Assembly: GCF_024343575.1 (NCBI RefSeq)
Contig: NZ_RJUA01000120.1
Span: 214,260-278,259 of the forward strand
DNA length: 64,000 nt
Direction of reading: 5' to 3'
Origin: Lacihabitans sp. LS3-19
Lineage (GTDB): Bacteria; Bacteroidota; Bacteroidia; Cytophagales; Spirosomataceae
Made by a program: the position numbers and the translations under genes. Under the pieces are notes generated by a model that was given only the letters and a program-made list of their open reading frames with translations, had not been told where the DNA came from and made no database searches. The number at the start of each line of letters is the position of its first letter. Positions within the stretch are counted from its first letter, which is position 1. Shown here in pieces: positions 8,620 through 17,779 of the stretch.

Positions 8620-9726
8620 ATGAGTAAAAAAGGAAGAGTTTTAGTAGCCATGAGTGGCGGTATCGACAGTTCGCTTGCAGCTGTATTATTACACGAACAA
8701 GGATATGAAGTAATAGGTATGACCATGAAAACATGGGATTATGCTTCATCAGGAGGTACAAAAAAAGAAACTGGATGCTGCAGTTTAGATTCTATAAACG
8801 ATGCAAGGGCTATTGCTGTCGATCTTGGGTTTCCACATTATATATTAGATATTAGGGCTGAATTTGGTGATTTTGTAATCGACCACTTCACAGGAGAATA
8901 TCTCGAAGGCAGAACTCCAAATCCTTGTGTGCTTTGCAATACCCATATAAAGTGGGACGCTTTACTTCGAAGAGCCGATAATCTTGATTGTGAATTTATA
9001 GCTACAGGTCATTATGCCAAAATTCGGGAGGAAAATGGTAGACATATTATATCTAAAGGTGTTGATTTAACCAAAGACCAAAGTTATGTTTTATGGGGCG
9101 TTTCACAAGAAAGTCTATCCAGGACATTGTTACCTCTTGGTGGATATACAAAAGAGGAAATAAGAACAATGGCAAAACAAAAAGGTTTTTATGATTTAGT
9201 GAATAAATCTGAATCTTATGAAATCTGTTTTGTACCTGACAATGATTATCGTGGATTCTTGAAAAGGAGAGTAGAAGGACTAGAAGAACAAGTAAAAGGA
9301 GGTAATTTTGTTCTTGAATCTGGCGAAATAGTTGGAAAACACGAAGGTTACCCATTTTATACCATTGGACAGCGTAAAGGATTAAAAATAGCTATGGGTT
9401 ATCCAGTTTTCGTTACTGAAATAAGAAAAGAGACCAACGAAGTAATTTTAGGAACGGAAGAATATCTGCTTAAAAACGGGATGACAGTAGGAAAATTGAA
9501 CCTTCAGAAATATGATAAAATTCCAGAATTAGGCTTAAATACCGTTACAAAAGTTAGATATAAAGACAAAGGTCAAGAAGCTTTTATAAAGCAAATAGAA
9601 AAAGACAAGATTGAAGTATTGTTCAAAGAATCCGTTGCTGCAATAGCACCTGGTCAAGCCGCAGTTTTTTACGAAGGAGATGATGTAATAGGAGGGGGCT
9701 GGATACTTAAAAACTATAGAGTTTAA
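8620..9726 (+). CDS. mnmA: tRNA-specific 2-thiouridylase
   Basis: This 368-residue enzyme makes 2-thiouridine at position 34 of tRNA Lys, Glu and Gln, using ATP and a persulfide donor. The PP-loop motif is SGGIDSS (12-18). The catalytic cysteines are Cys103 (in NPCVLCN) and Cys203 (in YEICFVPDND), matching E. coli Cys102 and Cys199. The central domain and C-terminal beta-barrel are complete, ending GGGWILKNYRV. ATG 8620 (MSKKGRVLVAMSGG) is the natural start; the frame extends to a TTG at 8599, which I reject. It converges on dnaB with a 4-bp overlap of the ends. Confidence 0.95.
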   Translation: MSKKGRVLVAMSGGIDSSLAAVLLHEQGYEVIGMTMKTWDYASSGGTKKETGCCSLDSINDARAIAVDLGFPHYILDIRAEFGDFVIDHFTGEYLEGRTPNPCVLCNTHIKWDALLRRADNLDCEFIATGHYAKIREENGRHIISKGVDLTKDQSYVLWGVSQESLSRTLLPLGGYTKEEIRTMAKQKGFYDLVNKSESYEICFVPDNDYRGFLKRRVEGLEEQVKGGNFVLESGEIVGKHEGYPFYTIGQRKGLKIAMGYPVFVTEIRKETNEVILGTEEYLLKNGMTVGKLNLQKYDKIPELGLNTVTKVRYKDKGQEAFIKQIEKDKIEVLFKESVAAIAPGQAAVFYEGDDVIGGGWILKNYRV

Positions 9727-11276
9727 AAAGGGTATTCTTCTTCAGAATCTGGTTTTGGGGCTTCTTTGTCGGCATTCATTCTGCTACTGAAAGTCTTAAA
9801 ACCAGGATCTACTGCTTGGGATTCGAAATCGCTAATACCTGAATGTTGGCTAAATGAAGCGTTGGAACTTCCGCCCACAGAGTATTCACCGATGTTAGCA
9901 AATTTGGTAAACTTACCAATAAACTGAAGTCTAATATTTTCTATTGTTCCCGCTCTATTTTTTGCAATTATTAATTCGCCGATTCCTTCTGTTGAATTAC
10001 CTAATTCGTCTTCAGTGATTTTATAATACTCAGGACGGTAAAGAAACATTACCATATCAGCATCTTGCTCAATTGATCCCGATTCCCTCAAATCCGATAG
10101 TTGCGGCCTTTTATCACCGCCTCTGGTCTCTACAGCTCTACTTAACTGCGAAAGAGCCAAAACAGGCACTTCTAATTCTTTAGCAAGGTTTTTCAATGAT
10201 CTTGAGATTGCAGCAATCTCTTGCTCACGGCTGCTCGAAACGCCTGAACCATCATCACCTGTCATTAATTGAAGATAATCTATGATAACCATTTGAATAT
10301 TATGCTGTGCTTTCAAACGTCTACATTTTGCCCTAAGCTCCAATATTGACAAAGCTGGGGTATCGTCAATAAATATGTTAGACTTGGATAATTTAGTAAT
10401 TCTATGGTGCAATTGCTCCCATTCATGGCCCTGAAGTGTTCCTTTTCTGAGTTTTTCACTATCGATCTCTGCTTCTGCAGAAATCATCCTGAGCATTAGC
10501 TGTGTTGCCGACATTTCTAATGAAAATATAGCAATTGGAATATTATGGTCTACGGCTGCATTCCGCATAGAAGATACTACAAAAGCGGTTTTACCCATAC
10601 CTGGTCTTGCCGCTATAATCGTTAACTCCGTCTTTTGCCATCCACCTGTCAATGCATCCAAATCCGTAAAACCACTGGCAATTCCAGTCAAGCCGTCAAC
10701 ATTGGTTTGTTTTTTATGCTCCAATTCATCAATGGTATTACGCATGATGGTATTGGCATCTAAATAATTCTTACGGATGTTTTTCTCTGAAATTCCAAAA
10801 AAAGATTGCTCTGTTTTATTCAACAAATCAAAAATGTCATTGTTGTTAGAATATCCATCTTCTAAAATTTCATTGGCTACGGTAATCATTTCTCTCTTGA
10901 TAGCAGACTGAGATATAGCCATGGCATGATATTCAATATTAGCCGCTGAATTGACTTTACTACTTAAAGTGGCAATATATTTTGCTCCTCCAACCTTTTG
11001 AATTTGACCTGAGATCCTTAAATTCCTTATGAGATTCAAAGAATCAATAGGTTCTGAATTTTTATATAATTCTAAAAGTGTAGAATATATAATTTGATGT
11101 GACTCGCTGTAGAAACTTTGAATATTAAGTAGCTCATTTACAATAGCAAATGCATCTTTATCAATAAGAATAGCTCCCAAAACAGCCTCTTCCATTTCGT
11201 TTGCCTGGGGAGCTACTTTACCTCTTTGAAGAGATAAATTCTCACTGATAGTCGATATATTTATAGATTCGCTCAA
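9723..11276 (-). CDS. dnaB: Replicative DNA helicase DnaB
   Basis: This 517-residue hexameric 5'-3' helicase unwinds DNA ahead of the replisome. The N-terminal DnaB domain (NEMEEAVLGAILIDKDAF, about 26-125) is followed by the RecA-like ATPase with Walker A ARPGMGKTAF (about 217-226), Walker B IIDYLQLM and the arginine-rich GGDKRPQLSDLRESGSIEQD region. The tail after about residue 465 is Ser-rich and acidic, ending EEEYPF, as in other Bacteroidota DnaB proteins. No intein is seen. It is divergent from phoH across about 155 bp. Confidence 0.97.
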   Translation of the reverse strand: MSESINISTISENLSLQRGKVAPQANEMEEAVLGAILIDKDAFAIVNELLNIQSFYSESHQIIYSTLLELYKNSEPIDSLNLIRNLRISGQIQKVGGAKYIATLSSKVNSAANIEYHAMAISQSAIKREMITVANEILEDGYSNNNDIFDLLNKTEQSFFGISEKNIRKNYLDANTIMRNTIDELEHKKQTNVDGLTGIASGFTDLDALTGGWQKTELTIIAARPGMGKTAFVVSSMRNAAVDHNIPIAIFSLEMSATQLMLRMISAEAEIDSEKLRKGTLQGHEWEQLHHRITKLSKSNIFIDDTPALSILELRAKCRRLKAQHNIQMVIIDYLQLMTGDDGSGVSSSREQEIAAISRSLKNLAKELEVPVLALSQLSRAVETRGGDKRPQLSDLRESGSIEQDADMVMFLYRPEYYKITEDELGNSTEGIGELIIAKNRAGTIENIRLQFIGKFTKFANIGEYSVGGSSNASFSQHSGISDFESQAVDPGFKTFSSRMNADKEAPKPDSEEEYPF

Positions 11277-11431
11277 AGCCTTATTTTTTCATATTGGGTT
11301 AACCGCGATACAATATTACATCAAAAAAAATAAATATTTAAATGGATACATTTCACTAAAACTTAGAAGCCTTTATCTATCAGTAATTTAATAAAATTAA
11401 CTTAAAATTTTGTGGAAAAATCAATGAAATT

Positions 11432-12421
11432 GTGAATAATTTTTACAATTTTGGTAAAAATTTAAAATTCTATCAATTGACAGAAAAAACTATTAAACTT
11501 GAGGCCGTCGCATTGAATGAATTCTTCGGAATTCAGAACGAAAACATAAAAGAAATTGCTAAAACATATCCTCAAAGCAAAATAATATCAAGAGGGGATG
11601 AAATCTACCTGAAAGGTCCAGAAAAAGATGTAAACAAACTTGAGGGTTTGTTTGAGAAGCTTTTGAGCCATTTTGAAAAAACAGGAAAACTTACGTTGGA
11701 TGCAGTTAAAAATTACATTGAAGGTGAAACTCAAACGATTGACGAGTTTTTAAACCAAAAAGACGTAATTGTACATGGTAATAGGGGACTAATTGTAAAA
11801 GCTAAAACACTTAATCAAAAGCGTTTAGTTGAAGCTTCCGAAAAATTTGATATCGTTTTTGCCATTGGACCTGCTGGAACAGGAAAAACATATACGGCAG
11901 TCGCCTTAGCAGTTAGAGCATTAAAAGATAAAAAAATCAAGAAAATAATCATAACAAGACCTGCTGTAGAGGCAGGTGAAAACCTTGGTTTTTTACCTGG
12001 CGATTTGAAAGAAAAGATTGATCCGTATTTAAGGCCAATTTATGATGCCTTGGAAGATATGGTTTCGAGCGAAAAACTAAAATTATATCTGGAAAAGAAC
12101 ACAATAGAGATTGCCCCTTTGGCGTATATGAGAGGTAGAACTTTAGACAATGCCTTTATCCTTTTAGACGAAGCCCAAAATACAACTCCAATGCAATTAA
12201 AGATGTTTTTGACGCGAATGGGTCCAGCATCGAAAATAATAGTAACAGGAGATAAATCGCAAGTTGATTTACCAAAAAATCAGAAATCTGGCTTGGAAGA
12301 TGCTGAAAGAAAACTCAAAAACATCAAAGGAATTGAGTTTATTGAGCTTGATGGAAAAGACGTAGTTAGACACCCACTTGTTGTTCAAATATTGGAAGCC
12401 TATGAGAAAGCTGATCTTTAG
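11432..12421 (+). CDS. phoH: PhoH-family ATPase
   Basis: This is a cytoplasmic P-loop protein of up to 329 residues, the PhoH/YbeZ type with Walker A GPAGTGKTYTAV and Walker B FILLDEAQNTT. Relatives are linked to RNA metabolism, often beside ybeY, but here ybeY is far away (44683-45105). No ATG fits the N-terminus. The longest start is GTG 11432, but family members usually begin near the residues after TTG 11477 (MTEKTIKLE), so the true protein may be 314 residues. The last 20 bases overlap the start of the M43 protease gene. Confidence 0.85.
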   Translation: MNNFYNFGKNLKFYQLTEKTIKLEAVALNEFFGIQNENIKEIAKTYPQSKIISRGDEIYLKGPEKDVNKLEGLFEKLLSHFEKTGKLTLDAVKNYIEGETQTIDEFLNQKDVIVHGNRGLIVKAKTLNQKRLVEASEKFDIVFAIGPAGTGKTYTAVALAVRALKDKKIKKIIITRPAVEAGENLGFLPGDLKEKIDPYLRPIYDALEDMVSSEKLKLYLEKNTIEIAPLAYMRGRTLDNAFILLDEAQNTTPMQLKMFLTRMGPASKIIVTGDKSQVDLPKNQKSGLEDAERKLKNIKGIEFIELDGKDVVRHPLVVQILEAYEKADL

Positions 12422-13667
12422 CCTATTGTTTTTTAGTTTAATTGGAGCAAATGGACAAACGCTAAAAAAATGTGCGGTTAGAGACTTAAAAGACCCAAAA
12501 TATGGTGTTAAATATTCTCCTTATTTTGCAAAAAAATCAGAAGTTTTTTTAAAAAATGGAGCAAATACCATTTTTGAAGAAAAATTACTTAGAATTCCTA
12601 TTGTTGTTCATATCATTCATAATAATTCCTCTGGAACAATAGGAGGAAAAGAAAACGGCAACATTTCTGACGAACAAGTTTTCTCTCAAATAAAAGTACT
12701 TAATGAAGATTATAGGCGTCAATTCGGAACTTTAGGCTACAATACTTCACCAGTAGGCTCTGATATGAATATTGAGTTTTTTTTAGCCAATTTTGACCCT
12801 GATGGAAAACCTAGTTCTGGCATTAACAGGATTTATTCTCCCAAAGCTTCATTTGATGTTTTCAAGGATAATTTTAATTTATCCAACCTATCCTACTGGG
12901 ATTCAAATCGATATCTGAATATTTGGGTAACATCTCTCAAAGATGACTTTTTAGGTTATGCAGAATTTCCGACAGGTGAATATGATGGATTAGAATTAGA
13001 CGAAACCGATGAGAAAATTGATGGTGTCATGATTGACCATCACGCCTTTGGCAAAAAAATAGGTACTGCCAATAATGGTGTTTATACAGATGGCCGCACA
13101 CTTACACACGAGATCGGCCATTGGTTAGGAGGATTAATTCATACTTGGGGTGACGACTACTGTGGAGATGATTTCTGCAATGATACGCCACCAACTGAAT
13201 CTGCAAACCTGACAACTATTTGTGTTCCGAAATATTCAAATTGTAAAGGTCAGAAAACCCTAAACATGATAGAAAACTTCATGGATTACACTGTTGATAG
13301 TTGTATGAATATTTTTACGCAAGATCAAAAAAATAGAACCAGAGCTATTTTAGAAATAAGCAAAAGAAGAAAAAGACTGCTCACTTTTGCTGAATTTAAT
13401 CTTCCTCAAACGGAGCAATTGGTGGTTAAAGTCCTTGAAAACCCTAGTTCAACAGACAATATACAGTTTCAGGTTTTATTAAATGCTTTCGGTGATTTCG
13501 ATTACCAAATTTTTGATAATTTTGGAAGAAAAATTCTTTCAGAATCTTACACTGACACGCCAAGTCGACTTATTCAAATCTCTAAAAATTCATTAGGTAA
13601 AGGAATCTACCACCTCAAAGTCAAATCAGGCAATGAAATGATTTTCAAAAAACTAATTTCTCTTTAA
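12402..13667 (+). CDS. Secreted M43 (pappalysin-like) zinc metalloprotease with probable T9SS C-terminal domain
   Basis: This 421-residue protein has a signal peptide (MRKLIFSLLFFSLIGANG). The zinc motif is HEIGHWLGGLIH (residues 236-247) and the Met-turn is NFMDY in the middle of the catalytic domain. M43 enzymes use HExxHxxGxxH; this one has an extra Gly, so the third His is one residue later (codons gga gga tta att cat). The last ~80 residues (DYQIFDNFGRKILSES... ending GIYHLKVKSGNEMIFKKLISL, read in parts) resemble type IX secretion sorting domains, so it is probably exported to the surface or medium. The start overlaps phoH by 20 bp, so the two are co-transcribed. The preceding in-frame TTG at 12378 would spoil the signal peptide. 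Confidence 0.8.
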   Translation: MRKLIFSLLFFSLIGANGQTLKKCAVRDLKDPKYGVKYSPYFAKKSEVFLKNGANTIFEEKLLRIPIVVHIIHNNSSGTIGGKENGNISDEQVFSQIKVLNEDYRRQFGTLGYNTSPVGSDMNIEFFLANFDPDGKPSSGINRIYSPKASFDVFKDNFNLSNLSYWDSNRYLNIWVTSLKDDFLGYAEFPTGEYDGLELDETDEKIDGVMIDHHAFGKKIGTANNGVYTDGRTLTHEIGHWLGGLIHTWGDDYCGDDFCNDTPPTESANLTTICVPKYSNCKGQKTLNMIENFMDYTVDSCMNIFTQDQKNRTRAILEISKRRKRLLTFAEFNLPQTEQLVVKVLENPSSTDNIQFQVLLNAFGDFDYQIFDNFGRKILSESYTDTPSRLIQISKNSLGKGIYHLKVKSGNEMIFKKLISL

Positions 13668-13702
13668 AAACATTTAAGTTTTTTATCGAAACCAAATTTG
13701 AT

Positions 13703-13710
13703 TAATTTTG
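13703..13710 (+). promoter_or_regulatory. Putative -7 box for the dCMP deaminase operon
   Basis: TAATTTTG fits the consensus and ends 30 nt before the ATG at 13739. No good -33 element is seen at the right spacing. Confidence 0.35.
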
Positions 13711-13738
13711 AAATTATCTTTCTTTTTAATAACAATCA

Positions 13739-14212
13739 ATGGAATTTGTAAAACCCGAAAAACCCAAATTTGACGATATTTTCATGAATTTGGCCATTGA
13801 TTTGGCAAAAAGGTCCCACTGTATAAAAGCACAAGTAGGAGCAGTGTTGGTTAATGAAACTCGAATAATATCTATTGGATATAATGGTCCGCCTTCAGGA
13901 ACACATAACTGTGACGAAGACTTTGGAGATGCCGGCTGTCCGAGAGATTCGAAGGGTAGTTGCTCATTAGCACTTCACGCCGAGCAAAATGCCATTTTAT
14001 ATGCTTCAAAAAACGGTGCAAAAGTTGAAGATTCTACACTTTATGTTACTTTATCTCCCTGTATCGCCTGTGCAAGAGTTATTTATTCAATGAAAATCAA
14101 GAAAGTATTTTTCTTGAATTCTTATGCCGAATATAAAGGAATTCCGAGTGATGAAGGCGTTGATTTTTTGAGGAAATTTGGAGTCGAAGTAGTTAAATAT
14201 GAAATCTCATGA
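13739..14212 (+). CDS. dCMP deaminase family protein
   Basis: This 157-residue zinc-dependent cytidine/deoxycytidylate deaminase converts dCMP to dUMP for dTTP supply. The zinc site is His80-Ala-Glu82 (LHAEQNAI) with Cys108 and Cys111 (SPCIACA). The additional CxxDFGDAGCPRD insert with a cysteine-rich loop and an NGPPSGTHNC segment are typical of the dCMP deaminase/ComEB branch. Length is standard. It is the first gene of a three-gene operon; its TGA overlaps the acpH start (ATGA). Confidence 0.88.
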   Translation: MEFVKPEKPKFDDIFMNLAIDLAKRSHCIKAQVGAVLVNETRIISIGYNGPPSGTHNCDEDFGDAGCPRDSKGSCSLALHAEQNAILYASKNGAKVEDSTLYVTLSPCIACARVIYSMKIKKVFFLNSYAEYKGIPSDEGVDFLRKFGVEVVKYEIS

Positions 14213-14823
14213 ATTATTTAGCACATTTGTTTTTGTCTGGAAATAATGACGGGGTAATTTTAGGTAACCTTCTGGAGGATTTTGTCAAAGGAAATATCGA
14301 GAATAGTACTAATAGTATTTTGCCAAAGGATGTAAAAATGGGCCTTCAATTACACAGAACTATTGATACATTAACTGATACACACAAAGTGGTTAAAGAA
14401 TGTAAAGAAGTTTTTTATCCAAATTTTGGCAAATATTCTCCAATTATTGTTGATGTTTTATTTGATCATTTTTTAATTAAAAACTGGTTGATTTTTACAG
14501 AAGAAGATTTTGAGCATTTTAGAAAAAGAGTATATAATTCTTTGAAAAACTACCAAGAGATTCAGCCAGAAATGCTCAAAGGAATGATCAACTCGATGAT
14601 TGAACACGATTGGCTAAAAAATTATATAGAAAACTGGGGCTTAGAAAAAGCCTTCAAAAACCTAAATAACAAAATAAACAAATCAGAAATAGACCTTACA
14701 TTGTCTTTGAAAGAATTTGAAGAAAATTATTATTTCTTAAATGAAAAATTCCTTGAGTTTTTTGAAGAATTAAAAAAAGTTTGCGATAATTTTTTGATAG
14801 ACAACAAATTAAATGGCGAATAA
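14209..14823 (+). CDS. acpH: Acyl carrier protein phosphodiesterase (ACPD) family protein
   Basis: This 204-residue protein begins MNYLAHLFLSGNNDGVILGN, the signature opening of AcpH/DUF479 proteins, which remove phosphopantetheine from holo-ACP. The histidine and aspartate metal site is visible in HLFLS, then GLQLHRTIDTLTDTH and VDVLFDHFL. The extra C-terminal helices are rich in Lys and Glu. It overlaps dCMP deaminase by 4 bp and holA by 11 bp. In vivo function of this family is only established for E. coli AcpH; the substrate here is inferred. Confidence 0.8.
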   Translation: MNYLAHLFLSGNNDGVILGNLLEDFVKGNIENSTNSILPKDVKMGLQLHRTIDTLTDTHKVVKECKEVFYPNFGKYSPIIVDVLFDHFLIKNWLIFTEEDFEHFRKRVYNSLKNYQEIQPEMLKGMINSMIEHDWLKNYIENWGLEKAFKNLNNKINKSEIDLTLSLKEFEENYYFLNEKFLEFFEELKKVCDNFLIDNKLNGE

Positions 14824-15832
14824 TAATACGCAAATAATAAATAAACTAGAGCAAAAAACGCTCAAACCCTTGTACTTTGTTCATGGAACAGAATCATTTT
14901 ACATAGATTCATTCGTCCAGAAAATTATTGAGATTGCCATTCCCGATTTCGAAAAAGGATTTAATGAATATATTCTTTATGGCAAAGACATAACTACTGG
15001 CGATGTAATAAATTATGCCAGAAAGTTTCCAATGATGGCCGAAAAGCAGCTTATTGTAGTGAAAGAAGCTCACATGATTTCGGACTTAAACAATAAAGAA
15101 AATCAAGCACTTCTAGAGAATTACGCCAAAAATCCTTTGAATTCAACTATACTTGTTCTTAGTTTTGGAAAAGCACAAGACGAACGCAAAACTTGGATTA
15201 AAGCTTTTAACACACATGGCCAAATTCTGAACTTCAAGAAAATGTATGATTATGAAGTTCCTGATTTTATTCTTTCGCTTTGTTCTGATTTAAAACTTAA
15301 AATAAGCCCAAAAGCCGTTCAATTGTTAAATGAGCACATTGGCAACAATCTTCAAGCTATTCATAATGAAATTGATAAACTAAAAGTTAATCTTAAACCT
15401 GAGGAAGCAATAGATGCGAATACAATAGAAAAATATGTAGGCATCTCAAAAGATTACAATGTTTTTGAACTTCAAAAGGCCCTGATTGAGAAAAACCCTA
15501 AGAAAACCTATCAAATCATTAAATACTTTGGGGACAATACAAAAGACCACCCAATTACGCCAAACATAATCATATTGTATAATTTCTTCTCGAAAGTATT
15601 GTTGCTACAAGGTTTAAAAAATCATTCTGATGCTGATTTGGCAAAAATGATGGGGGTAAATGCTTATTTTCTGAAAGATTACAAAAAAGCTGCTTCTTTG
15701 TATCCAATAAGCCATTTGATGAATATTATTCATGCTTTGAAAATCGCAGACAAAAAATCAAAAGGTGTGGATGCGGGCTCTGTTTCTGAGGGTGAACTTT
15801 ATCAAGACCTTATTTTCAGGATTTTATATTAA
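14813..15832 (+). CDS. holA: DNA polymerase III delta subunit
   Basis: This 339-residue clamp-loader subunit opens the beta clamp. The N-terminal region (PLYFVHGTESFYIDSFVQKI, about 17-36) is the degenerate P-loop domain typical of HolA, followed by a helical AAA+ lid and collar domain (about 210-339, including KALIEKNPKKTYQIIKYF). No functional Walker motif is expected. The start overlaps acpH by 11 bp. The 3' end overlaps the Nudix gene by 9 bp on the opposite strand. Confidence 0.9.
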   Translation: MANNNTQIINKLEQKTLKPLYFVHGTESFYIDSFVQKIIEIAIPDFEKGFNEYILYGKDITTGDVINYARKFPMMAEKQLIVVKEAHMISDLNNKENQALLENYAKNPLNSTILVLSFGKAQDERKTWIKAFNTHGQILNFKKMYDYEVPDFILSLCSDLKLKISPKAVQLLNEHIGNNLQAIHNEIDKLKVNLKPEEAIDANTIEKYVGISKDYNVFELQKALIEKNPKKTYQIIKYFGDNTKDHPITPNIIILYNFFSKVLLLQGLKNHSDADLAKMMGVNAYFLKDYKKAASLYPISHLMNIIHALKIADKKSKGVDAGSVSEGELYQDLIFRILY

Positions 15833-16345
15833 TTTCTTTACCATTCTCAAGATTGATTCTTCTTTTGTATAATTCTCAATATCAGCTATTGACACCCATT
15901 TCAATTCATTGGTTTCATGATTTTGAATTAAAGAAACATTAGAATCTGCTTCAAACAAATATCTTACGTCAAAATGTTCATGTTCTGGGACATTTTTGTG
16001 TTCTGGTATGGTATGAATATCCAAATCAAAAATCTTATTGCTTGGATTGGCAATTTTTAAACCCGTTTCCTCCCAAACTTCAGTGAGAGCAACTTCAACC
16101 GTGTTTGTATTTCCATCACAATGCCCACCAGGTTGTAACCATTTGTCTAGTTTTTTATGATGCAATAGAAGAACTTTTGAAGTATTAGGATCAAATACGA
16201 AAGCAGATGCAGTTATATGTCCTATTAATAGCGTCCTTTCAAAACAATTATCATTTTCTTCAATAAAAGAAATAAAACGTTCTTTTATCGCAATTTCATT
16301 CTCAAAAACGCATACAAAACTCCTAATTTCCTCCAATAACTCCAT
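15824..16345 (-). CDS. Nudix hydrolase
   Basis: This is a 173-residue protein from ATG 16345 (MELLEEIRS); the frame extends to 16372 but that would overlap the upstream gene's stop. The Nudix motif region is QPGGHCDGNTNTVEVALTEV followed by WEETGL. The usual Arg of the REUxEE core is Thr and the first Glu of the box is not at its normal place, but the EExG pair is kept, as in the 'GGHxDG' subfamily. Substrate unknown. It starts 4 bp after the propeller lipoprotein gene, so they are co-transcribed. Confidence 0.82.
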   Translation of the reverse strand: MELLEEIRSFVCVFENEIAIKERFISFIEENDNCFERTLLIGHITASAFVFDPNTSKVLLLHHKKLDKWLQPGGHCDGNTNTVEVALTEVWEETGLKIANPSNKIFDLDIHTIPEHKNVPEHEHFDVRYLFEADSNVSLIQNHETNELKWVSIADIENYTKEESILRMVKKLI

Positions 16346-16349
16346 ATTA

Positions 16350-17378
16350 TCATTCCCAAATAGCAATACCATTTGGCTTTAAACCTACATTTATTTTATT
16401 TATTACTTTTTTAGTATTTACATCTATTAACTGTGCGGTATTACTCTTTTGATTAATTACAATTACTTGAGATAAACTATTGATAAAGCCAATTTGATGT
16501 GGCTCATTATCTGTTTCGATTTCATTTTTTAATTTCCAAGCATCACCAGTTTTTTCAAATACCTTTAATTTATTGATTCTTGGGGCACATATCCAAAGTT
16601 CATTGGTCATTGAATTAAATATAGTAAATCCTGGTACAAAATCTAGATCAACAAAATCTACAACCTTAAAAGTGTCTAAATCAATAATATTTATGGTCTT
16701 TTGATTTCCATTTTCAACGAAAACAATATTCTGAGCCCAACCAGGCCATACATTGGTTGGGAAAGGGTCTATTTTAATTTCTTTAATGACTTCTTTACTT
16801 TCAGTGTTAATAACAGTTAAGAATGAAGTTTCGCCGCAAGCAACTAGAGCTAATTGCCCATTTTTAGCAAAAATAACCTCCGATGGATCAGGGCCAACTG
16901 GTATTTCTTTAATCAAATTATAATTTTCTGAATTGTAGATTGCTATTTTTCCCGAATGTGAAACCAAACTTGTCCAAATCTCTTTTCCATCTAAAGAAAA
17001 AATGGCATTATGATTTGCAAAAGAAACAGGAAAGCTACCTTCCGTTTTGTTTCCTTTTACGTCAATAACTGCAACGTTACCCAGAACATTTGCACCATGT
17101 AAACCATTATGCCCATTTGAAAAATCATACTCAGGTAAGGCTATTGACAATTTACTTTTGTCTGCTGAGAAATATATATGGTGAGCAAAAGTGTTGCCTT
17201 GATTTTCAATAAAAAATCTAGATTTTTCTGTAAAACCCTTAGTGTCAATCACAGAAATGCTATTTTCAGCACCATTTAATATCAAAGCTGAACCTTTTGT
17301 AAAGTAAATAGGCTGCTCAACATCGCTTTTTTTGCATGAAAATGAAATAAGAAAAATAAAAAGGATTGAATATTTCAT
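16350..17378 (-). CDS. YVTN-type beta-propeller lipoprotein
   Basis: This 342-residue protein has a lipoprotein signal (MKYSILFIFLISFSC, lipidated Cys15) followed by KKSD. The body consists of 40-45-residue repeats such as SISVIDTKGFTEKSRF, VGPDPSEVIFAKNGQLALVA and INVGLKPNGIAIWE, matching YVTN/cytochrome-D1-like seven-bladed propellers. It is probably anchored in the outer or inner membrane; the ligand is unknown. The start codon lies only 5 nt after the hairpin that terminates the small gene upstream. Confidence 0.75.
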   Translation of the reverse strand: MKYSILFIFLISFSCKKSDVEQPIYFTKGSALILNGAENSISVIDTKGFTEKSRFFIENQGNTFAHHIYFSADKSKLSIALPEYDFSNGHNGLHGANVLGNVAVIDVKGNKTEGSFPVSFANHNAIFSLDGKEIWTSLVSHSGKIAIYNSENYNLIKEIPVGPDPSEVIFAKNGQLALVACGETSFLTVINTESKEVIKEIKIDPFPTNVWPGWAQNIVFVENGNQKTINIIDLDTFKVVDFVDLDFVPGFTIFNSMTNELWICAPRINKLKVFEKTGDAWKLKNEIETDNEPHQIGFINSLSQVIVINQKSNTAQLIDVNTKKVINKINVGLKPNGIAIWE

Positions 17379-17379
17379 A

Positions 17380-17411
17380 AAAAAAACGTTGTTCGTTTAA
17401 GAACAACGTTT
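17380..17411 (-). terminator. Terminator of the small secreted-protein gene, abutting the next start codon
   Basis: Arms AAACGTTGTTC (17384-17394) and GAACAACGTTT (17401-17411) form a perfect 11-bp stem with a 6-nt loop. Read on the minus strand, the T-run follows and passes directly into the ATG of the propeller lipoprotein at 17378. Confidence 0.8.
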
Positions 17412-17438
17412 AAAATTATATTTTAATACATTGAATTT

Positions 17439-17726
17439 CTATTTCGAAATTATAGCTAAGACTATTTTTGTAATTGCATTATAAACAATGCCAAAAAAAC
17501 TTCTTAGAAAACTTTTTTGATTATCATCCTTTAACTCAACATCATTAGCCTCTACCAATGGTTTGGCTAAACATTGCTGTATTTTAACTGTTGATTTAGA
17601 GTTAACAACCAAAGTATTACATTCCTTATTCTGCTTTACGGAAGCATTCGGATTACTGATAATTCCGAAACTAGTCAATGAAAAACTAGCAATAAATAAG
17701 AACAAAACCAATGTAAATCTTTTCAT
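17439..17726 (-). CDS. Small secreted protein of unknown function
   Basis: This 95-residue protein has an N-terminal signal peptide (about residues 1-22, MKRFTLVLFLFIASFSLTSF). The mature part has two cysteines (NKECNTLVV and IQQCLAK) that could form a disulfide, and the last ~20 residues (FFGIVYNAITKIVLAIISK) form an amphipathic or membrane-seeking helix. I do not recognise a family. It has an exact consensus promoter and its own strong terminator, so it is a monocistronic, probably well-expressed gene between fumC and the propeller lipoprotein. Confidence 0.65.
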   Translation of the reverse strand: MKRFTLVLFLFIASFSLTSFGIISNPNASVKQNKECNTLVVNSKSTVKIQQCLAKPLVEANDVELKDDNQKSFLRSFFGIVYNAITKIVLAIISK

Positions 17727-17742
17727 CTGATGTTTTTTTTAT

Positions 17743-17773
17743 CAAAAATAATACTAACTGATCAAAATTCAAA
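17743..17773 (-). promoter_or_regulatory. Consensus promoter of the small secreted-protein gene
   Basis: On the minus strand TTTG (17773-17770) and TATTTTTG (17750-17743) are separated by exactly 19 nt. The box ends 16 nt before the ATG at 17726. Confidence 0.7.
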
Positions 17774-17779
17774 AGGAAA

